Notes: generated from the sequence alone by a model not told the origin. 64,000 nt of DNA from Brachionus rotundiformis (GCA_016802295.1 JAESIW010000180.1:3455975-3519974); one strand, 5' to 3'; shown: positions 38,501-51,100, counted from the stretch's first letter. Made by a program: numbers and translations.

Positions 38501-41500
38501 TGGCAAGATTTTGATTTCATTTAAAAAACAATTTATCTTAATTCAAAATTTTAAAAAGTAAATAATATATTAAGCAATTTTCTAAGCGTAGATTATTAAA
38601 TAGTTATTAATTAAATAATTAATTTTAATGTTGAAAAATCTAAATTTTAATGAAAAGAAAAACAGTTTTTGATTAAAACAATTTTTAAGTAAGCTAAACA
38701 CGTATGAAAAAAATCTTGCCAAGTGTATAAAATGGAAAATAGTGCCTTTTTAAAATTATTCTATAAAATTTATTGATAGAATTTTTTTATGAATAAAAAA
38801 ACTTAAAGATTTAATTAATTTTTTTGTTGAATTTTTTTTCACTTAAATTACTAATTTATATAATAAAAATAAATTAAAAAATCGAAAAAATTATTTAGCC
38901 CAAATTTTGTCAGCTCGCTTCTCATCAGCTCATGGTAAATTCTTTAATTTACTCAGCATTAGCATGGCGAAAATCATCATTCAAATCAAATTAAAAATAA
39001 ATATATAAGAAATTAGACCTACCGTCAATTAGATATGGATGGTTGCAGCACTTTCTAAGCTCCATCATGGTATTCATTAGATTAGGCACATTGGCACCAG
39101 TAGCACCACGTGTTAAAAACTGAAAATTTCTTTCCAAAATAGCCCTGTAGTATTTTTTTTGCGTATTTGTCAGCTCAACCTCAACAATTGTTTCCTCTTT
39201 TGGCTTGAGATTTTTTTCCACATCTTCCTTGAGACGTCTGAGCATCATAGGCTTGAGCACCGATTGCAGATTTTGCACCTGAGTATCTGTTTTTAATTCA
39301 CCATACTCCTGCATGAATTCAATAGACGAATGAAACTGCTGCGGCTCCAAGAAATTCAGCAAACTAAACAACTCTTCGACATTGTTCTGCAACGGTGTGC
39401 CAGTTAGCAGCACTTTGTGTTCAATGTCCATGTACCTCAGGCCTTCAATGAGCTTACAGTTTTTGTTCTTGAGCCTATGCGCTTCGTCAATGATCAAATT
39501 TCGCCACTTGAAGGAGCAAAAGAGCGGCACGTCCGACATAAGAACCTCGTAGGTGGTGATCAATGCATTAAATTTGACAATTTTTTTATTCTTATTCTCA
39601 TTATCCTTGAAGTAGAACTCATAATCTTGGATCATTTGCCTGGACACTGTGGACCCATGGTAAACAATGACATTGAAATCGGTCCATGTCTCGAACTCTC
39701 TGATCCAATTGCCAATAGTTGACAGCGGCACAAGTATTAGAGACGGCCCGGTAACGCCGTAGTATGCGACCTCTTGCAAAAAAGTAATCGACTGAACTGT
39801 CTTGCCGAGACCCATTTCGTCTGCTAGGATACAATTACGGCCATTGAGCCAACAAAAAATCAACCAATTGATACCTTCGAGCTGATACTCTCTTATTCGA
39901 TTGTTATTTTTGTACACTCTGGACTCGGTCAATTTATTCCAGCGGTCAACTTTTGGCCTAGGCACATATTTTAGATGAACATCGGCAATCAAAGTGTTTA
40001 TTTGCCGAAATCTTTCGATTTTTTTCACATTTTTTATGTCCGACTCGAGCTCCCAGCTCGACTCATCGTAGGCCAAAGCCTTCCACTTGACCAGAAAATA
40101 CTTCAATTTATTGCCGGGCTTTTGCAAGTCATCCGCTTCGTATTCGTCAAGAATACGGTCTATGACCACATAGTCCGGATTATACAGCTCATCGTAGTCG
40201 TTATTGTAGCCGTTGTTGCTGTCCGGATCGTCCCAATCATACACTTGTGTTTGTTGCTTTTTAACTCTGAATCGCTTTATTTTTTGGTCGATTCTCTTGT
40301 CACTGTAAAACAACTCGTCACGTGACCTCCACTCACAATGCAAATAAGACAAATTTTTGTACTTGACGAAAAATTCTTCTACTTCGACTTCGCCGTCGGT
40401 CTCATACTCGCTCACTTCTTCTTCTTCCTCCTCGCCTTCTTTATTCTCGTCTTGATCTTGCTTGACCGGGTCGGTTTTTTCACATTTTGGTGCACCATTG
40501 GTCTCTTCCAAATTTTCCTTATTTTCCTCGCCTGTCGGTTGGCCCAAGTCCATTTTTTCCTCGTTTTCCTGAGCCGGTTCGACTTCGGTCTTGCTCTCAG
40601 TCTCGGCTGGTTTAACCGGCTCGTTTTTTTTCTCAATTTTTCGCCTAGTCTTGCGCTTAAACAGCCTAATGCCAAGAATTTTGTCCACTAGCAAATTATC
40701 ACTGCTGGCAAATTCAATATTTCCTTTTTTTTCTGTATTTTCCTCGATCTCCGGTTCGTTGTCTTTGGCTGGCAAAAGTAAATCCTCATCTTTGATCACC
40801 GTGTCCGAGTACTTTTGTCTCTTGACGCATCTAGTCGAGCGCCGTTTCTCGCCAGCTTGCAACATCTTGGCAGTGGTTTCATCACTTTGCACCTCCTCGC
40901 CAACGCCATTTGTGTCCTCTTGGCTATTGTTGCTCTCTTCGCGTTTAACCCGATTGGCAACAGCTGGCGACAATTCGAACTCGTCCGAGTCGTCCGATTC
41001 GGCTTCTTCGTCCGACGAGGTCTTCTTTCGCTTTTTTCTCTTGTTCTTTTGCATTAATTTGACCAAGGCTGATTTTCGTCTGCCACGATTGGCCGACGAC
41101 GATACCACAAAACTCGACTCTTTTTTACGCGGTTTCTTCTCCTCGTCGTCCGGTGCGATCAGTTCGTTTGTGTCTTGGGTCGACTCGTTTTGAGGTAGAT
41201 TTTTGATCTTTTTTTTTGTATATTTTCTCTTCTTTTTTGTCGTGTCATTTTCGGCATCGTCATCTTTTTTCTTTCGACTTTTGGTCTTTTTCTGTTCGAT
41301 TTGAGTTTCGTCTTCTTTTGACTCAGAGCCGTCAAAGTCCGAGTCTTTTTTGTCATCGGGCTCTGATTCAGAAGCTGACAAGCCTTTCATTTTATACTTT
41401 TTCATAAAGTCGTCAATTGTGGCGTCTATTTTGGATTGGGTAGATGCAGAAACGTTCTCATCATCGGGCTTGGGTTTTATGTTGCGCATTTTCTTAGGCG

Positions 41501-43289
41501 ACTGAGTGGCCGTGCTAGCAATCAGCACCGGCTGATTAGGCAGACTATCTGGTCCATTCGGGACGAGGCCTGGATCGGGCTTTGGCAATATGGGTGGGTA
41601 GACATTGGCCGGAGCTGTTTGAGGCTTGATGGTTGCCGGTGCGTTAAATTGAGCACCATTGGCAAACGAATTTTGAGGGAATATTTGCTGTGGGTAGACA
41701 ATAGGGGATGGAGCAACGACCGGCGTTTGATTGGTCATTTGCTGGTTTGATTGAGGGAACACAGGCGGCTTTGGTAGCACAGGAGGATAAACTGTTGGTT
41801 GCGCATTACTCATCGGTCTATTAGCTTGGTGAAAAGGCTGAGCTGGCTGCGTAGGATAGGTTGTTCCGTTTGGAATAGATGTCTGTGGCGAAGGGGTTGT
41901 TTCAGGCTCTTTTTCTGGCACACGCTTTGCTTCGTCTTCTGGACCGTTGCCCGGTGATGAAGTGTCCGAAGTTTTTGATTTTGTTTTTGACCTAGACCGT
42001 TTTGGTGTGACTTCGCCTGTTTTGGGAGATTCGCTATTTTGTGGTGATACTTGACTAATAGGCGTCTTGTCCATTTCGGGCGTATTGTTCACAGATACCT
42101 GTTGGGGAAAATTTGAATAGTTCTGTGAGCTCATTCTCGTAGGCGTATTCATAACCGGATATTGGTTAGCTGTATAATTTGACGTATAGTATGGATTGTA
42201 TTGTTGTGACTGTTGCTGTTGGTTATTTTGGTAATATGCTTGATTTGGACTAGTTTGCTGCTGTTGTTGCTGCTGTTGCTGCTGCTGGTGCTGTTGTGAT
42301 TGTGTTTGTGGCTGTGGCTGAGGTGGTGGCTGTTGTTTGAGACCATAAGCATTTGATTGATACATGTTGGGAGCAGCGGGCATGTTTGGATTCATTTTAT
42401 TTGGCGATGCTTGATATTGATTGGGCATGAGTTGAGCCCGAGGCTGAGTCTGATTCGGGTACACTTGAGTATTGTACGGCTGTTGCATGTGTGGTGGTAA
42501 TGATGATAGCTTTTGGTTGTTTTGATAAGTCATTTGCATTTGGTATGTAGACGATTGATTTGAAGGTATTTGAGCGGTGGAATGTGGCATCATCTTTTGG
42601 CCCTGGTATTGAGGTGGCGGCATCGGATAGCTTTGAGTCGGCTGAATGGGCATTTGAGGCGATACTGGCGGCGGCGACGGCTTAGGACTTTGGCCAAATT
42701 GGTTCATCTGCTTGAAATTCGGAGTTTGCTGATTTTGGGCCATCATGACAGGCTTGGAATACGGACCGTTTTGAGCAGGACTGGGCGTTTGCTGATTGGG
42801 GTACTGGGACCATTGCGGCTGCGCTTGTCCCTGTGGTGTCATATATTGATTGCCTTTGGTTATGTTGAAGTTGCTGCTCGCGCTCATTGGCGCGATGTTT
42901 GCCGGATTGGGCGTGTTCGGCTGCGCTGCTTGGCCGTTGTGAGTTTGTGCCATGCCGTGCATGTACTGCATTTGCTTCATCGGCTGCATTGGCATTTGTG
43001 TCTGATTGGCGTAGTACTGATTTTGCGGCATGTAGTTCATTTGGTGCTGCTGATGCGGGGGCATCATTGGCGCGTTCGGATTCAATTGGTTCACCGAGTG
43101 GTACATGCCCTGCGTATAAGACTGACTAGATTGATATACTTGGGGATTGAGTTGATCGGCTTGGGCTTGTGGCGCTTGCGGGTTCACGGCCGACTGAGCG
43201 CTACTGGACGTTGTCGTCGTTGGGTTTGATAGTTCGCTGAGCAAAGTGTCTGTGTCCGTATTCGTGTCGAATAGACTCTTATACTCCAT
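32504..43289 (-). CDS. CHD7: CHD6-9 / Kismet-type chromatin remodeller
   Basis: ATP-dependent nucleosome remodeller. Two exons (43289-39023 and 38091-32504; intron 931 bp) give 3,284 residues. The N-terminal ~600 residues are Gln/Pro/Asn-rich and disordered, followed by a basic-acidic region. Tandem chromodomains lie at about 970-1020 (FFVKYKNLSYLHCEWRS) and 1036-1085 (FLVKWKALAYDESSWE). The SNF2 ATPase runs from about 1130: Walker A ADEMGLGKT, Walker B DEAH, TGTPLQNN; then helicase C about 1440-1580 (IFSQMIRVLDILEDYL, GLGINLTAADTVI). SANT/SLIDE-like segments follow. A BRK domain at about 2690-2730 (GTKLTGSKAPKRSELPLWL) places it in the CHD6-9 subfamily; CHD1-5 lack BRK. It is probably a single pro-orthologue of CHD6-9, so CHD7 is a family label. 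Long exons are GC-richer than the surroundings. AATAAA overlaps the stop codon. Confidence 0.96.
34894..35006 (-). repeat. Duplicated 44-bp unit inside CHD coding sequence
   Basis: Two direct copies (34894-34937 and 34963-35006), 69 bases apart start to start (23 codons, in phase), encode EKLEEPAEPNAYFQ and EKIDEPAEPNACFQ within an acidic Lys/Glu-rich linker. A recent in-frame tandem duplication is the simplest reading. Confidence 0.85.
42255..42287 (-). repeat. CAG/CAA polyglutamine tract in CHD gene
   Basis: Eleven consecutive Gln codons, mixed CAG and CAA, within a longer Gln-rich stretch of the CHD N terminus. The mixed codons make it less prone to slippage than a pure CAG run. Confidence 0.9.
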
Positions 43290-43885
43290 TGTCTATATAA
43301 CCTTTGCTTATATACTTTTTTTTGTTTCTTTTGTTTGTATCAAGTTCAAATGAAGGCTATTTACATGACATGAGACTTTTAAAATAAAAACAAATTTTCA
43401 TAAAAACCAAAAAGCGTTCGAATTATTTTCTTATTATATAACAAAATAATTTTTAACTTCTTTGCTAAAAAAATCTAAACATAAAGTTGGAAAATTTAGC
43501 TCATATCGAAGTTAACTTTACCTATAAAAAAGTTAATAATTATTTTTCAACAGATAAATTGAAAAAGGAGAAAATTTGTTGAAAAATAGTTTGCTGTCTC
43601 TTTCAGACAAGTAAAAGAAAAATTTTCAAAATATTAAGAAATTTATGGGCTGATTCGTCAACCTTAAGCTGACCGTACTCTTCTTAAGCTTCAATTGGCA
43701 TTATAATTTTAAATAGAAGACCTAAAAAATACTCTCAATTCGGTCAGCTATGAAATCTATTTTATCACAAAAAAAATCAAAAAATAAAACATAATTGTTA
43801 TAAATCTACACTCTGTTTTAAACAGTCGTATTCCTAATTGATTAATGATCGATTCTTTATGAGTGATGTATCCATTTTAGGCATA

Positions 43886-43900
43886 AAATGCAATGCATTT
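43886..43900. repeat. Short palindrome AAATGCA-A-TGCATTT
   Basis: Perfect 7-bp arms around one base. A dyad of this kind is typical of a dimeric protein binding site; function unknown. Confidence 0.4.
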
Positions 43901-44570
43901 AACAGTTAGTATAGTACATGCATGAGCTATGAGAATCTTAATTTTTAATCATTTTATTGACCAAAATGGTATACAAAACATAATTAAATATGTGATTCAT
44001 GCATTTTAGTAAGAAAAATCTGTCAAAAAGAACTGACAGAAATTTAAATCTAGGAAACAAAATTTTTGCTTAAAAAATATGTAATTTATTCAGGGGTTCA
44101 TGTGTGGAAATCGAACGCGAAAATGGGTCATTGCTTGGTCACTAACAAGCGGCTTAAATACGCTATTTGGATTCAATAATAGCAAAAGACTAATACTCGG
44201 ACACCAAAAATTAAAGTAAGTACCCTAATGACTTGGCTTGTCTTCAATGGACACAACTAGATAGATGATGTGGACCATCGATCGGTGCGTGTTTTAATTA
44301 ATTTATTTGGAACTGTTTGTAAAAACAGGTAAAAAGTCTAATCTAAAAACTTAAACTTAAATATTTCTTCCTACTTAAACTAAGCAAAATTTTCGATTTA
44401 ATTCGCCATTTTTTTGCTAATATTTTCATCGATAGAATTTCTTTTTGTTGTTTTTTTATTTTCAATGTAGAAAGAAAATAAAATTATTTTTGTTTTAGTT
44501 TTTTATTTTCGTTTTGAATAATTTTCTGTTCGAGATACGAGTGAGTGCGTGAGAATGTGATGGGTAAAAA

Positions 44571-44585
44571 AGAGAGAGAGAGAGA
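44571..44585. promoter_or_regulatory. GA dinucleotide run (GAGA-type element)
   Basis: An (AG)n run of 15 bases about 1.3 kb upstream of the CHD start codon. GAGA elements mark promoters in several invertebrates; role here is inferred. Confidence 0.35.
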
Positions 44586-44593
44586 TCGATCAT

Positions 44594-44663
44594 GAACGAT
44601 AAATGATCGTTCGGGCTGAGACCCTACGGTCCATAGATGCTCTATACAGCTAGTCTCGGCTTG
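44594..44663. other. Inverted repeat and adjoining hairpin
   Basis: GAACGAT (44594-44600) and ATCGTTC (44606-44612) form a perfect 7-bp stem with a 5-base loop. Next to it GCTGAGA (44615-44621) pairs with TCTCGGC (44654-44660) and ATAGA (44633-44637) with TCTAT (44641-44645) around a 3-base loop, with mismatches and bulges between. The folded length of about 50-60 nt is close to the lower size limit of an animal pre-miRNA. I do not recognise a known mature miRNA. Confidence 0.35.
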
Positions 44664-46440
44664 TGTAATAGGACTGTCTAATCTACATTAAGCACACCGA
44701 TCTCGCTGATTTCTGATAGCTATCAAGAGTTTCAGACTCTAATTGAATGCAGAGAAAATGTTGTGCATATCTAAGCGGTATTCACAATAGTTTATCAATT
44801 TACTAGAAGCTTTTGTTTCGTAAGAATAACTTAAGAGATTGAAACGAGACTCATAATGATGATGATTCGAATGTTGAATTATTTATTTAATTAGACTTTA
44901 TTTAAATTAGATTTTAGGAAAATATGAGAAATAAAACATGAAAAGTATAAAAAAATGAGCCGCTTTATGAGTAGACATTTTGCATATATTATTAAAATTT
45001 TATCTCATGCGGCAAACTCTGCATTTATTGTCTACCTTAAATTAAAAGAGTTAATTTAATGCTTTTTTTTGTTTTAAATTAGAATTTAGTCTATAAATAA
45101 ATATTGCTGAATTATTCTTATTTAAAAATATTTAAAGCTTTAAATAATCGCTTTCTTCTACGATATTCAAGAATCATTTTAAATATATTTTAAATTATTG
45201 CTAAAAAAATACAAATGTTAAGTTATATTTTTTGTTTTATTATTATAATTTAGATTAAATATTTATTCTAATCGTATGATTAGCAGGATCGGAAGCTTAC
45301 AATTTAAGACAATATTTAAATCACTAAAACCTACTAAATGAAAAGTAGAAAATTAAACAAAAATAATTAAGTATTAAATAATCTGTTTTTATTTAAATTT
45401 TTTGAAAATCTTAAGTTTTGTTTAAAATATGCATGAAATTTTTTAAAATAGTATTAAAATAAATCCTTGCATGAAAATTAAGATTTCCTAAAAATACTAC
45501 CAAAAAGTAACTCAGTATCAAAAAGACTTCATTAAAAAAAATTTAAAAATCTAAATTAAAAATTAAATGATTTATTTTAGATGTTGATAACTAAGTTTAA
45601 AATTTAAAATAATTATCTTTGACTTTAGTTATAATTATTTGTCCTTATTAAAAATAAAACCTTAAGTATAATCAATTTAAAGATGATTATTTTAACTAAT
45701 AAATTTAAATTAGAAAAAATAATGATAATGGTAAGATGAAACCTAAATGCATTTTTTAAAATATTGATTGTAATTTTAGCTTTATCTTAATATCAAAAAG
45801 ATATTCTAATTTACTATAATAACTTTAGAATGTAATCTGTTAAAGTAACTACTTTTAGAATAAGATATTATCTTTTTTATAGAGAAAAAAAGATAAGTCT
45901 TGATAGTTATTTGAAAAACTGCCAGAACAACATAAGTGTTACCTTTTTTAAATATATTTAAAAAACATAATACTAGAAAAAAAACAAAATTTTGAAATTT
46001 TTTAAAAGAAATATGTCTCTAGACAATAAATTTTAATCTAAATCAAATTCATTTTTTAAGGATATGGTTAAATGAATAAATTTAACCAAATCGTGCAATA
46101 ACCAAAAATATTCTATTTGAAATTGAATGCTAATGTAAATCTAACTTTATGCTTATTTAAATTATCTATTAATGAAAGAATTTATTTTGAATCAAAATCA
46201 GATACATTTATTTAATTAGAGCAGTTATTTTATGGCTTTATTTCTAATATTTTCGTACTAATTCATTTGATATTATACAATTTTAAAAATAAGATTGAAT
46301 ACGTTTTTGAACACAAAATTAAGATTTTTGAGAGTTTTTTATATTTAAAATTTAATTTATAATTTTATTTATTAATTTTGTCTATTTTTTTGAAAAAGTT
46401 TATCTAAATAAAAAATCTTTAAGTACATCCTTGTTATATT

Positions 46441-47430
46441 TTAAACAAGTGGATATGAAGCCATTGAAGCAATACCGCACATATTATTTTTGTTACGAGC
46501 CATCCAGATGTAACCTTGGTTGCCCCAGCTAGTTCCCCATGAATTTTTGACAATGTAGTAATCTTGTCCTTGTCCCAATGAATCATAACCAACAGCAGTT
46601 ACACCATGATCTAAGTAAACTGAACTACAGTAGTCATCACTATAGATACCGCTTGAATAGAATTGGAATGACATTTGACTAGCATCAATAGCAACTGAAA
46701 TTGGTCCAACAGTAGCAATAGCTTCAGCTAAAGCATCTTCATTTCCTGCTTCAATATCTACAAATCCAGTATCAGTTGCTCCAACATTTGATGGATCAAA
46801 TTTGCATTTTCCATCTCTGGCGGTGTATGGATATGAATCTTCGGTATCAATACCATTGTTGGCTTTGATGTATTCGAAAGCTTGATCCATCAAACCTCCA
46901 TTGCAGCCCATGTTTCCGTATTTACCAGAGCAATCAACCAAGTTTTGTTCGGACAAGGAGACTAAGCTACCAGATTGTTTGAAGTGTTGACCTTCCAAAG
47001 AAGCAACAGCTGAGAAAGCCCAGCATGAACCACATTGTCCTTGATCTTTAATTGGGGTAACGTAACCTTGAGTTCTCCAGTCAACTGAATCCGGAATGCT
47101 GACTTGGGTTCTTGGAGCAACATTTCTTGGTCGGCTAGCAAGTCTGGTTGAATTGAATCCATTTACCATTCTGGCAAATTCCAAATTAGTCATATCACCA
47201 AATTTGTTCATTTTAACGGTAAATGATTTTCTTCCTAATTGAGCTTGTAAATTGTGCTGTCTAATGAATCTCACATTGCTTTCCCAAATTAAACGTCTTT
47301 CCATTTCTTCACTTTCAGAAGCATAGGTTTTTTGATGAGTACTCTTGAATAAACCCCAGGAAGCATCCAATGAACTATCTAAAGCCGAGGCAACACATAC
47401 CAAGGCAAAGGCTAATATTAATCCTCTCAT
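46441..47430 (-). CDS. Cathepsin L-like cysteine protease, copy 2 (intronless)
   Basis: Same family and domain order as copy 1, 329 residues in one uninterrupted exon. Signal peptide MRGLILAFALVCVASA; ERFNIN-type prodomain (EMERRLIWESNVRFIRQHN); mature enzyme from IPDSVDW. Catalytic residues are complete: GQCGSCWAFS, LDHGVTAVGY and VKNSWGTSWG. The position of the copy 1 intron (after MNKFGD) is crossed without a break (MNKFGDMTNLEF). The first half of the mature domain is almost identical to copy 1, while the propeptide and the C-terminal third have diverged freely. It has its own TATA box and an intact frame, so it is likely expressed. Confidence 0.97.
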   Translation of the reverse strand: MRGLILAFALVCVASALDSSLDASWGLFKSTHQKTYASESEEMERRLIWESNVRFIRQHNLQAQLGRKSFTVKMNKFGDMTNLEFARMVNGFNSTRLASRPRNVAPRTQVSIPDSVDWRTQGYVTPIKDQGQCGSCWAFSAVASLEGQHFKQSGSLVSLSEQNLVDCSGKYGNMGCNGGLMDQAFEYIKANNGIDTEDSYPYTARDGKCKFDPSNVGATDTGFVDIEAGNEDALAEAIATVGPISVAIDASQMSFQFYSSGIYSDDYCSSVYLDHGVTAVGYDSLGQGQDYYIVKNSWGTSWGNQGYIWMARNKNNMCGIASMASYPLV

Positions 47431-48196
47431 TTTTTCTATTTTAAAATCTTAATTTAAGTTATTTTTTTTGAAAATAATTCAATCCTTTTATAGTGAATCT
47501 TCTTCAGAATTCTCAATTTAATGAGAATAAACAGTCTTTTTATCGCATACAATATTTAAGATAAGATTTATGTCTCAATTTTGATTACCATTTCGGCTTT
47601 ATCTAAAATTAACTAAATTTTTTGCATTGAGAATTTGAGCAGTTTATTAAAAAATTGTGTCAAATTTTATTACCAAACCAAGTCACAAGGTTTCGAAAAA
47701 ATAATTTTATTTTAAGAATTTTAATTACTGACTCTCACATGATATAATGGCTCACAAGACTGATCATTTGGCTCATGATCATTTAGTCATATAGAGGCTA
47801 TTATGACTTAAAATGTTTTTTAAAGAAAAAATCTAAAATAAAAAAAAATACACTAACCCTAATGCCAATTTCCCAATACTTTATAAAAAGCTATAATTTG
47901 ACAACATGTCAAGTTTAAATAATTTTTACTAAAGATTAAGAATACAATTTATATTACTCTAAATAATTTAAAATCGCTTTATACAATTAAACTAATAAAT
48001 TAATTAACGTTAATTTAATTTATATATATCATAATGTATTAATAATTTTGATTATTGGTTCATATTACGTTTTTTTAAATTATTAAAAAAGAATTTGTAA
48101 AAATTAATTTATTTAAACACAACATTTAATAAAAAACTTAAACCTAAAATGAGAGATTTTTGCCATTTAGGATAAATAAATTTACAAAAATTAAAA
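47431..48196. other. Intergenic, semaphorin 3' side to cathepsin copy 2 promoter
   Basis: AT-rich. It holds the cathepsin copy 2 promoter and the 3' UTR of the semaphorin gene. A repeated TGATCATTT motif occurs near 47,760-47,790. Nothing else was seen. Confidence 0.5.
47484..47492 (-). promoter_or_regulatory. TATA box, cathepsin L copy 2
   Basis: TATAAAAGG on the minus strand, about 55-60 bases before the start codon. The preceding GTGAA-like context resembles the copy 1 promoter. Confidence 0.55.
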
Positions 48197-51100
48197 TTAA
48201 AGTTCTTGATCGAGATTTGTTCTCATCGGTAAAGCAAATGAAGTACGCTGGTTTTTAATTGACTTAAGCGTAGCTGATCCATTCAGATTTGTAAAATTGC
48301 CAAATCTTAAAGTTCCGGTCCCATTCGAAATATTTACATTATTAGGGCTTAAAATAGCTGAGTTTACATTATTCATTGAAGTGTTACTGTTTTTATTAAA
48401 ATCTTTATGATTCACATAGGCATTAAAGCTTTTTGTTGGTAGACCTAATGTGCTCATCTTTTGATTATTATGCCTAGTTTTTTTCAGAGTTCCTGAGGTA
48501 ATGGTAGTATTGATCATTTCTTCATCGTCGTCTTCATCTGGTAGGACATCATTTAGCAGTGAAGAAATTCCAGTTGGATCAAAACGATTTCCTATCGTAA
48601 AATATTCTTTGCTATGGTTAGAACTGACCGAATGACTTCCTGTTTCTGAACTGCTCGAACTAAATTTGACATTCTCAGTTGTACAGCTTGAACCAGTAGC
48701 ATCATCTGAATTCTCAATCGTAAAATTTTTGCATTTATTCCTCCTTTTTTTAGGTGTACAGCAAAAATTTTTAGATTTAAAGCCAAGACAAACAAATATA
48801 AAAACTGAACATGAACCAAGTAAAAACATAACAAATCCAATTATCAGCAGATGATATAAATTGAACTTTTCATTACTTTCTGAAATTTGGCTTATAAATC
48901 CCTTCTTTTCAGTACAGTTTCTGGCATAACAAGATATAACTTGTTCATTTTTGCCTTCACATTTATGGTCATTTAAGCAAAAACGAGTTCTTTTTTGAAA
49001 GCCATTGCCACAACTAACAGAACAAGGAGTATAATCAGACCAACAGCTCCATCCTAATTCATCTGAATTTGATCTGCATTCACATTTCTTGGTTTCTTGA
49101 TTACTTCCAAAACAAGTTCCACGAACACATTTTCTCCATCGTTTTTGGTTGTCGTTACAACTTTTACACTCAGACCAACTACCCCATTCACCCCATAATC
49201 CCAACTCTTTTAAATCTCCTTTTGAAAAAAATTATTTATCTTAAATAATAAACAAAAGATAAAATTACTCATAGATTGACATATTCTATTATCTTTGCAC
49301 AACCTATACTCAACAGATAAGCTTAAATTGAGCATATTTGTTTGGGTTATGTCAGCATCTGGATCTAATTTGCAATTTAATTTAGACCTTTTTTCCAATT
49401 TTTGGCGAGTTTCATTATTAAAGTCAATGTTTTCCCATTCAGTCAACAGACTTGATTTTTGATCGGGACACCTGTGCGAATTGCATGTACGCCATTCCTG
49501 ATTACCACCTATACATGATCTACCATTGCATACACGACGTCTCATTTGAAAACCTTCGCCACATGGCCTACTACAGGCTTCCCAAGCTCCCCAACTAGAC
49601 CATTGGCTACTAGAATGACAAGGATTAATCATATCATGAGTACATATCTCTTCTTCTTTTTCTGGACCAACGCATAATCTTCCATTGAAACGAGGAGATG
49701 GATTTGTGCACGATCTAGTTCTAGTTCTTACGACAACTGGATTTTTGTGAGCTAAATTAGGCTCACAAACAGCTAAAGAACTAATCTTACAGGCAGACCA
49801 ATCTGACCATTCTGTCCACCCACCATTAACTTCACAGTCTAAAATTTCAATTGATTCATTTTCGTCACAGTTCTTGCCTCCATTTCGTGGCTCAGGATTA
49901 TTGCACAGTCTCATTCGACATTTGCAGTTTTCACCATTACTCGATTTGCATTTGACCCATGGTCCCCATTCAGAAAATCCTCCATCAACTGGAGTTTTTG
50001 TTAGAGGACAAGTATTTATTGCATATTGATGCAAATCTTTATTCATTACCAATGGTTCCTGAGTTTTTAATTTAAAAATAGAAATACATTTTTGTTGTCC
50101 TGCATTCCAGACACAATAAGGATCCATAGTATTTAAACATTCGAAATAAGTTTTATAGGCTTCACAATTCGAAAGTTCCAGTTTAATAAGATTAAAACTT
50201 GTAGCAATTAGTAAATTTCTTTCCTGAGAATTTTTTATTATTGCTATATTATTTATTGAGTTTAGGATTGATTGTTTATTTTCCTCTAAAATATCAATTT
50301 CTTCAATTAAACAGCTTGAGGGTTGACGCTGTCCATTGCCTAAAAAAGTGTATTTTTGAATTGTGTTGCGTTCGGTAGCAGCAAAGAGAACATCAATATT
50401 TTCATGCTTGGTATCAATATTATCAATGGCAATTTTGACCAAACGATTATTCTCTATCACAACTAGTGGTGTTTCATAAACTGGCTTGATACTCAAATGT
50501 TTGAGAGGAAATTGATTCGAAACAATATAACTATTCCTCGAGCGCTTACTATCAGTCAATTTGTTTGATGGTTCGCATTTTGGTGTTTCGATTTTTTGAT
50601 CTGATGGTTCCCAAATTGAAGTAGGTGATCTTTGATAAGTAAATGGTCCTCGAAATGCGGCTTCAAAGGAATTTAAATTGTAAGCACAAACGGCACTTCC
50701 TTTCATTCCATTCCTTCATAAATTTTAATTTTTAATAAGAGCTTTTATTTAATTAATAATTTTAAAAAATTTAAATCATTAACTTAAATTCCTAATCAAA
50801 AACTTATTAAAGTTAGCAATTAAAACTTACAATGGAGTATTAAAAATAGCGTAGATTAATTTCTTTTTTTCGTCATAAATTACATCTTGAATTTCCTCAA
50901 AGAAAAACGAATATCTATTTCCTTTATACTGGTTTAGATAAATGTTAAAATTGTTTGTACTCGTCCGGTATGAACTTGGTAGAGAGCATTCTATTTTTGC
51001 TTTTTCAAAAGATTTCCATTCGTCATGGTTGTCATTGCCTTGCTCATGTCTACAAATTCTAACAACTCTTGAGACTATTTTCTATAATTAAATAAATCAA

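Larger units (their letters stand above)
43290..46440. other. Intergenic upstream of the CHD gene
   Basis: About 3.1 kb with no supported coding sequence. The part from about 44,090 to 44,780 is clearly less AT-rich and less repetitive than both sides and contains a GA repeat, a palindrome and a hairpin (listed separately). It is a good candidate for the CHD promoter, a 5' UTR exon or a non-coding RNA. From 44,800 to 46,440 the sequence returns to plain AT-rich DNA. Confidence 0.5.

Noticed and set aside
42570..43229. 219-codon plus-strand open frame rich in His, Leu and Arg
   Set aside because: It is the complement of the Gln/Pro-rich CHD N terminus, where antisense frames stay open because of codon bias. 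No motif.
43307..43314. TATATAAG on the minus strand just before the CHD start codon
   Set aside because: Only about 20 bases from the ATG, too close for a core promoter of a protein-coding transcript; likely chance in AT-rich DNA.
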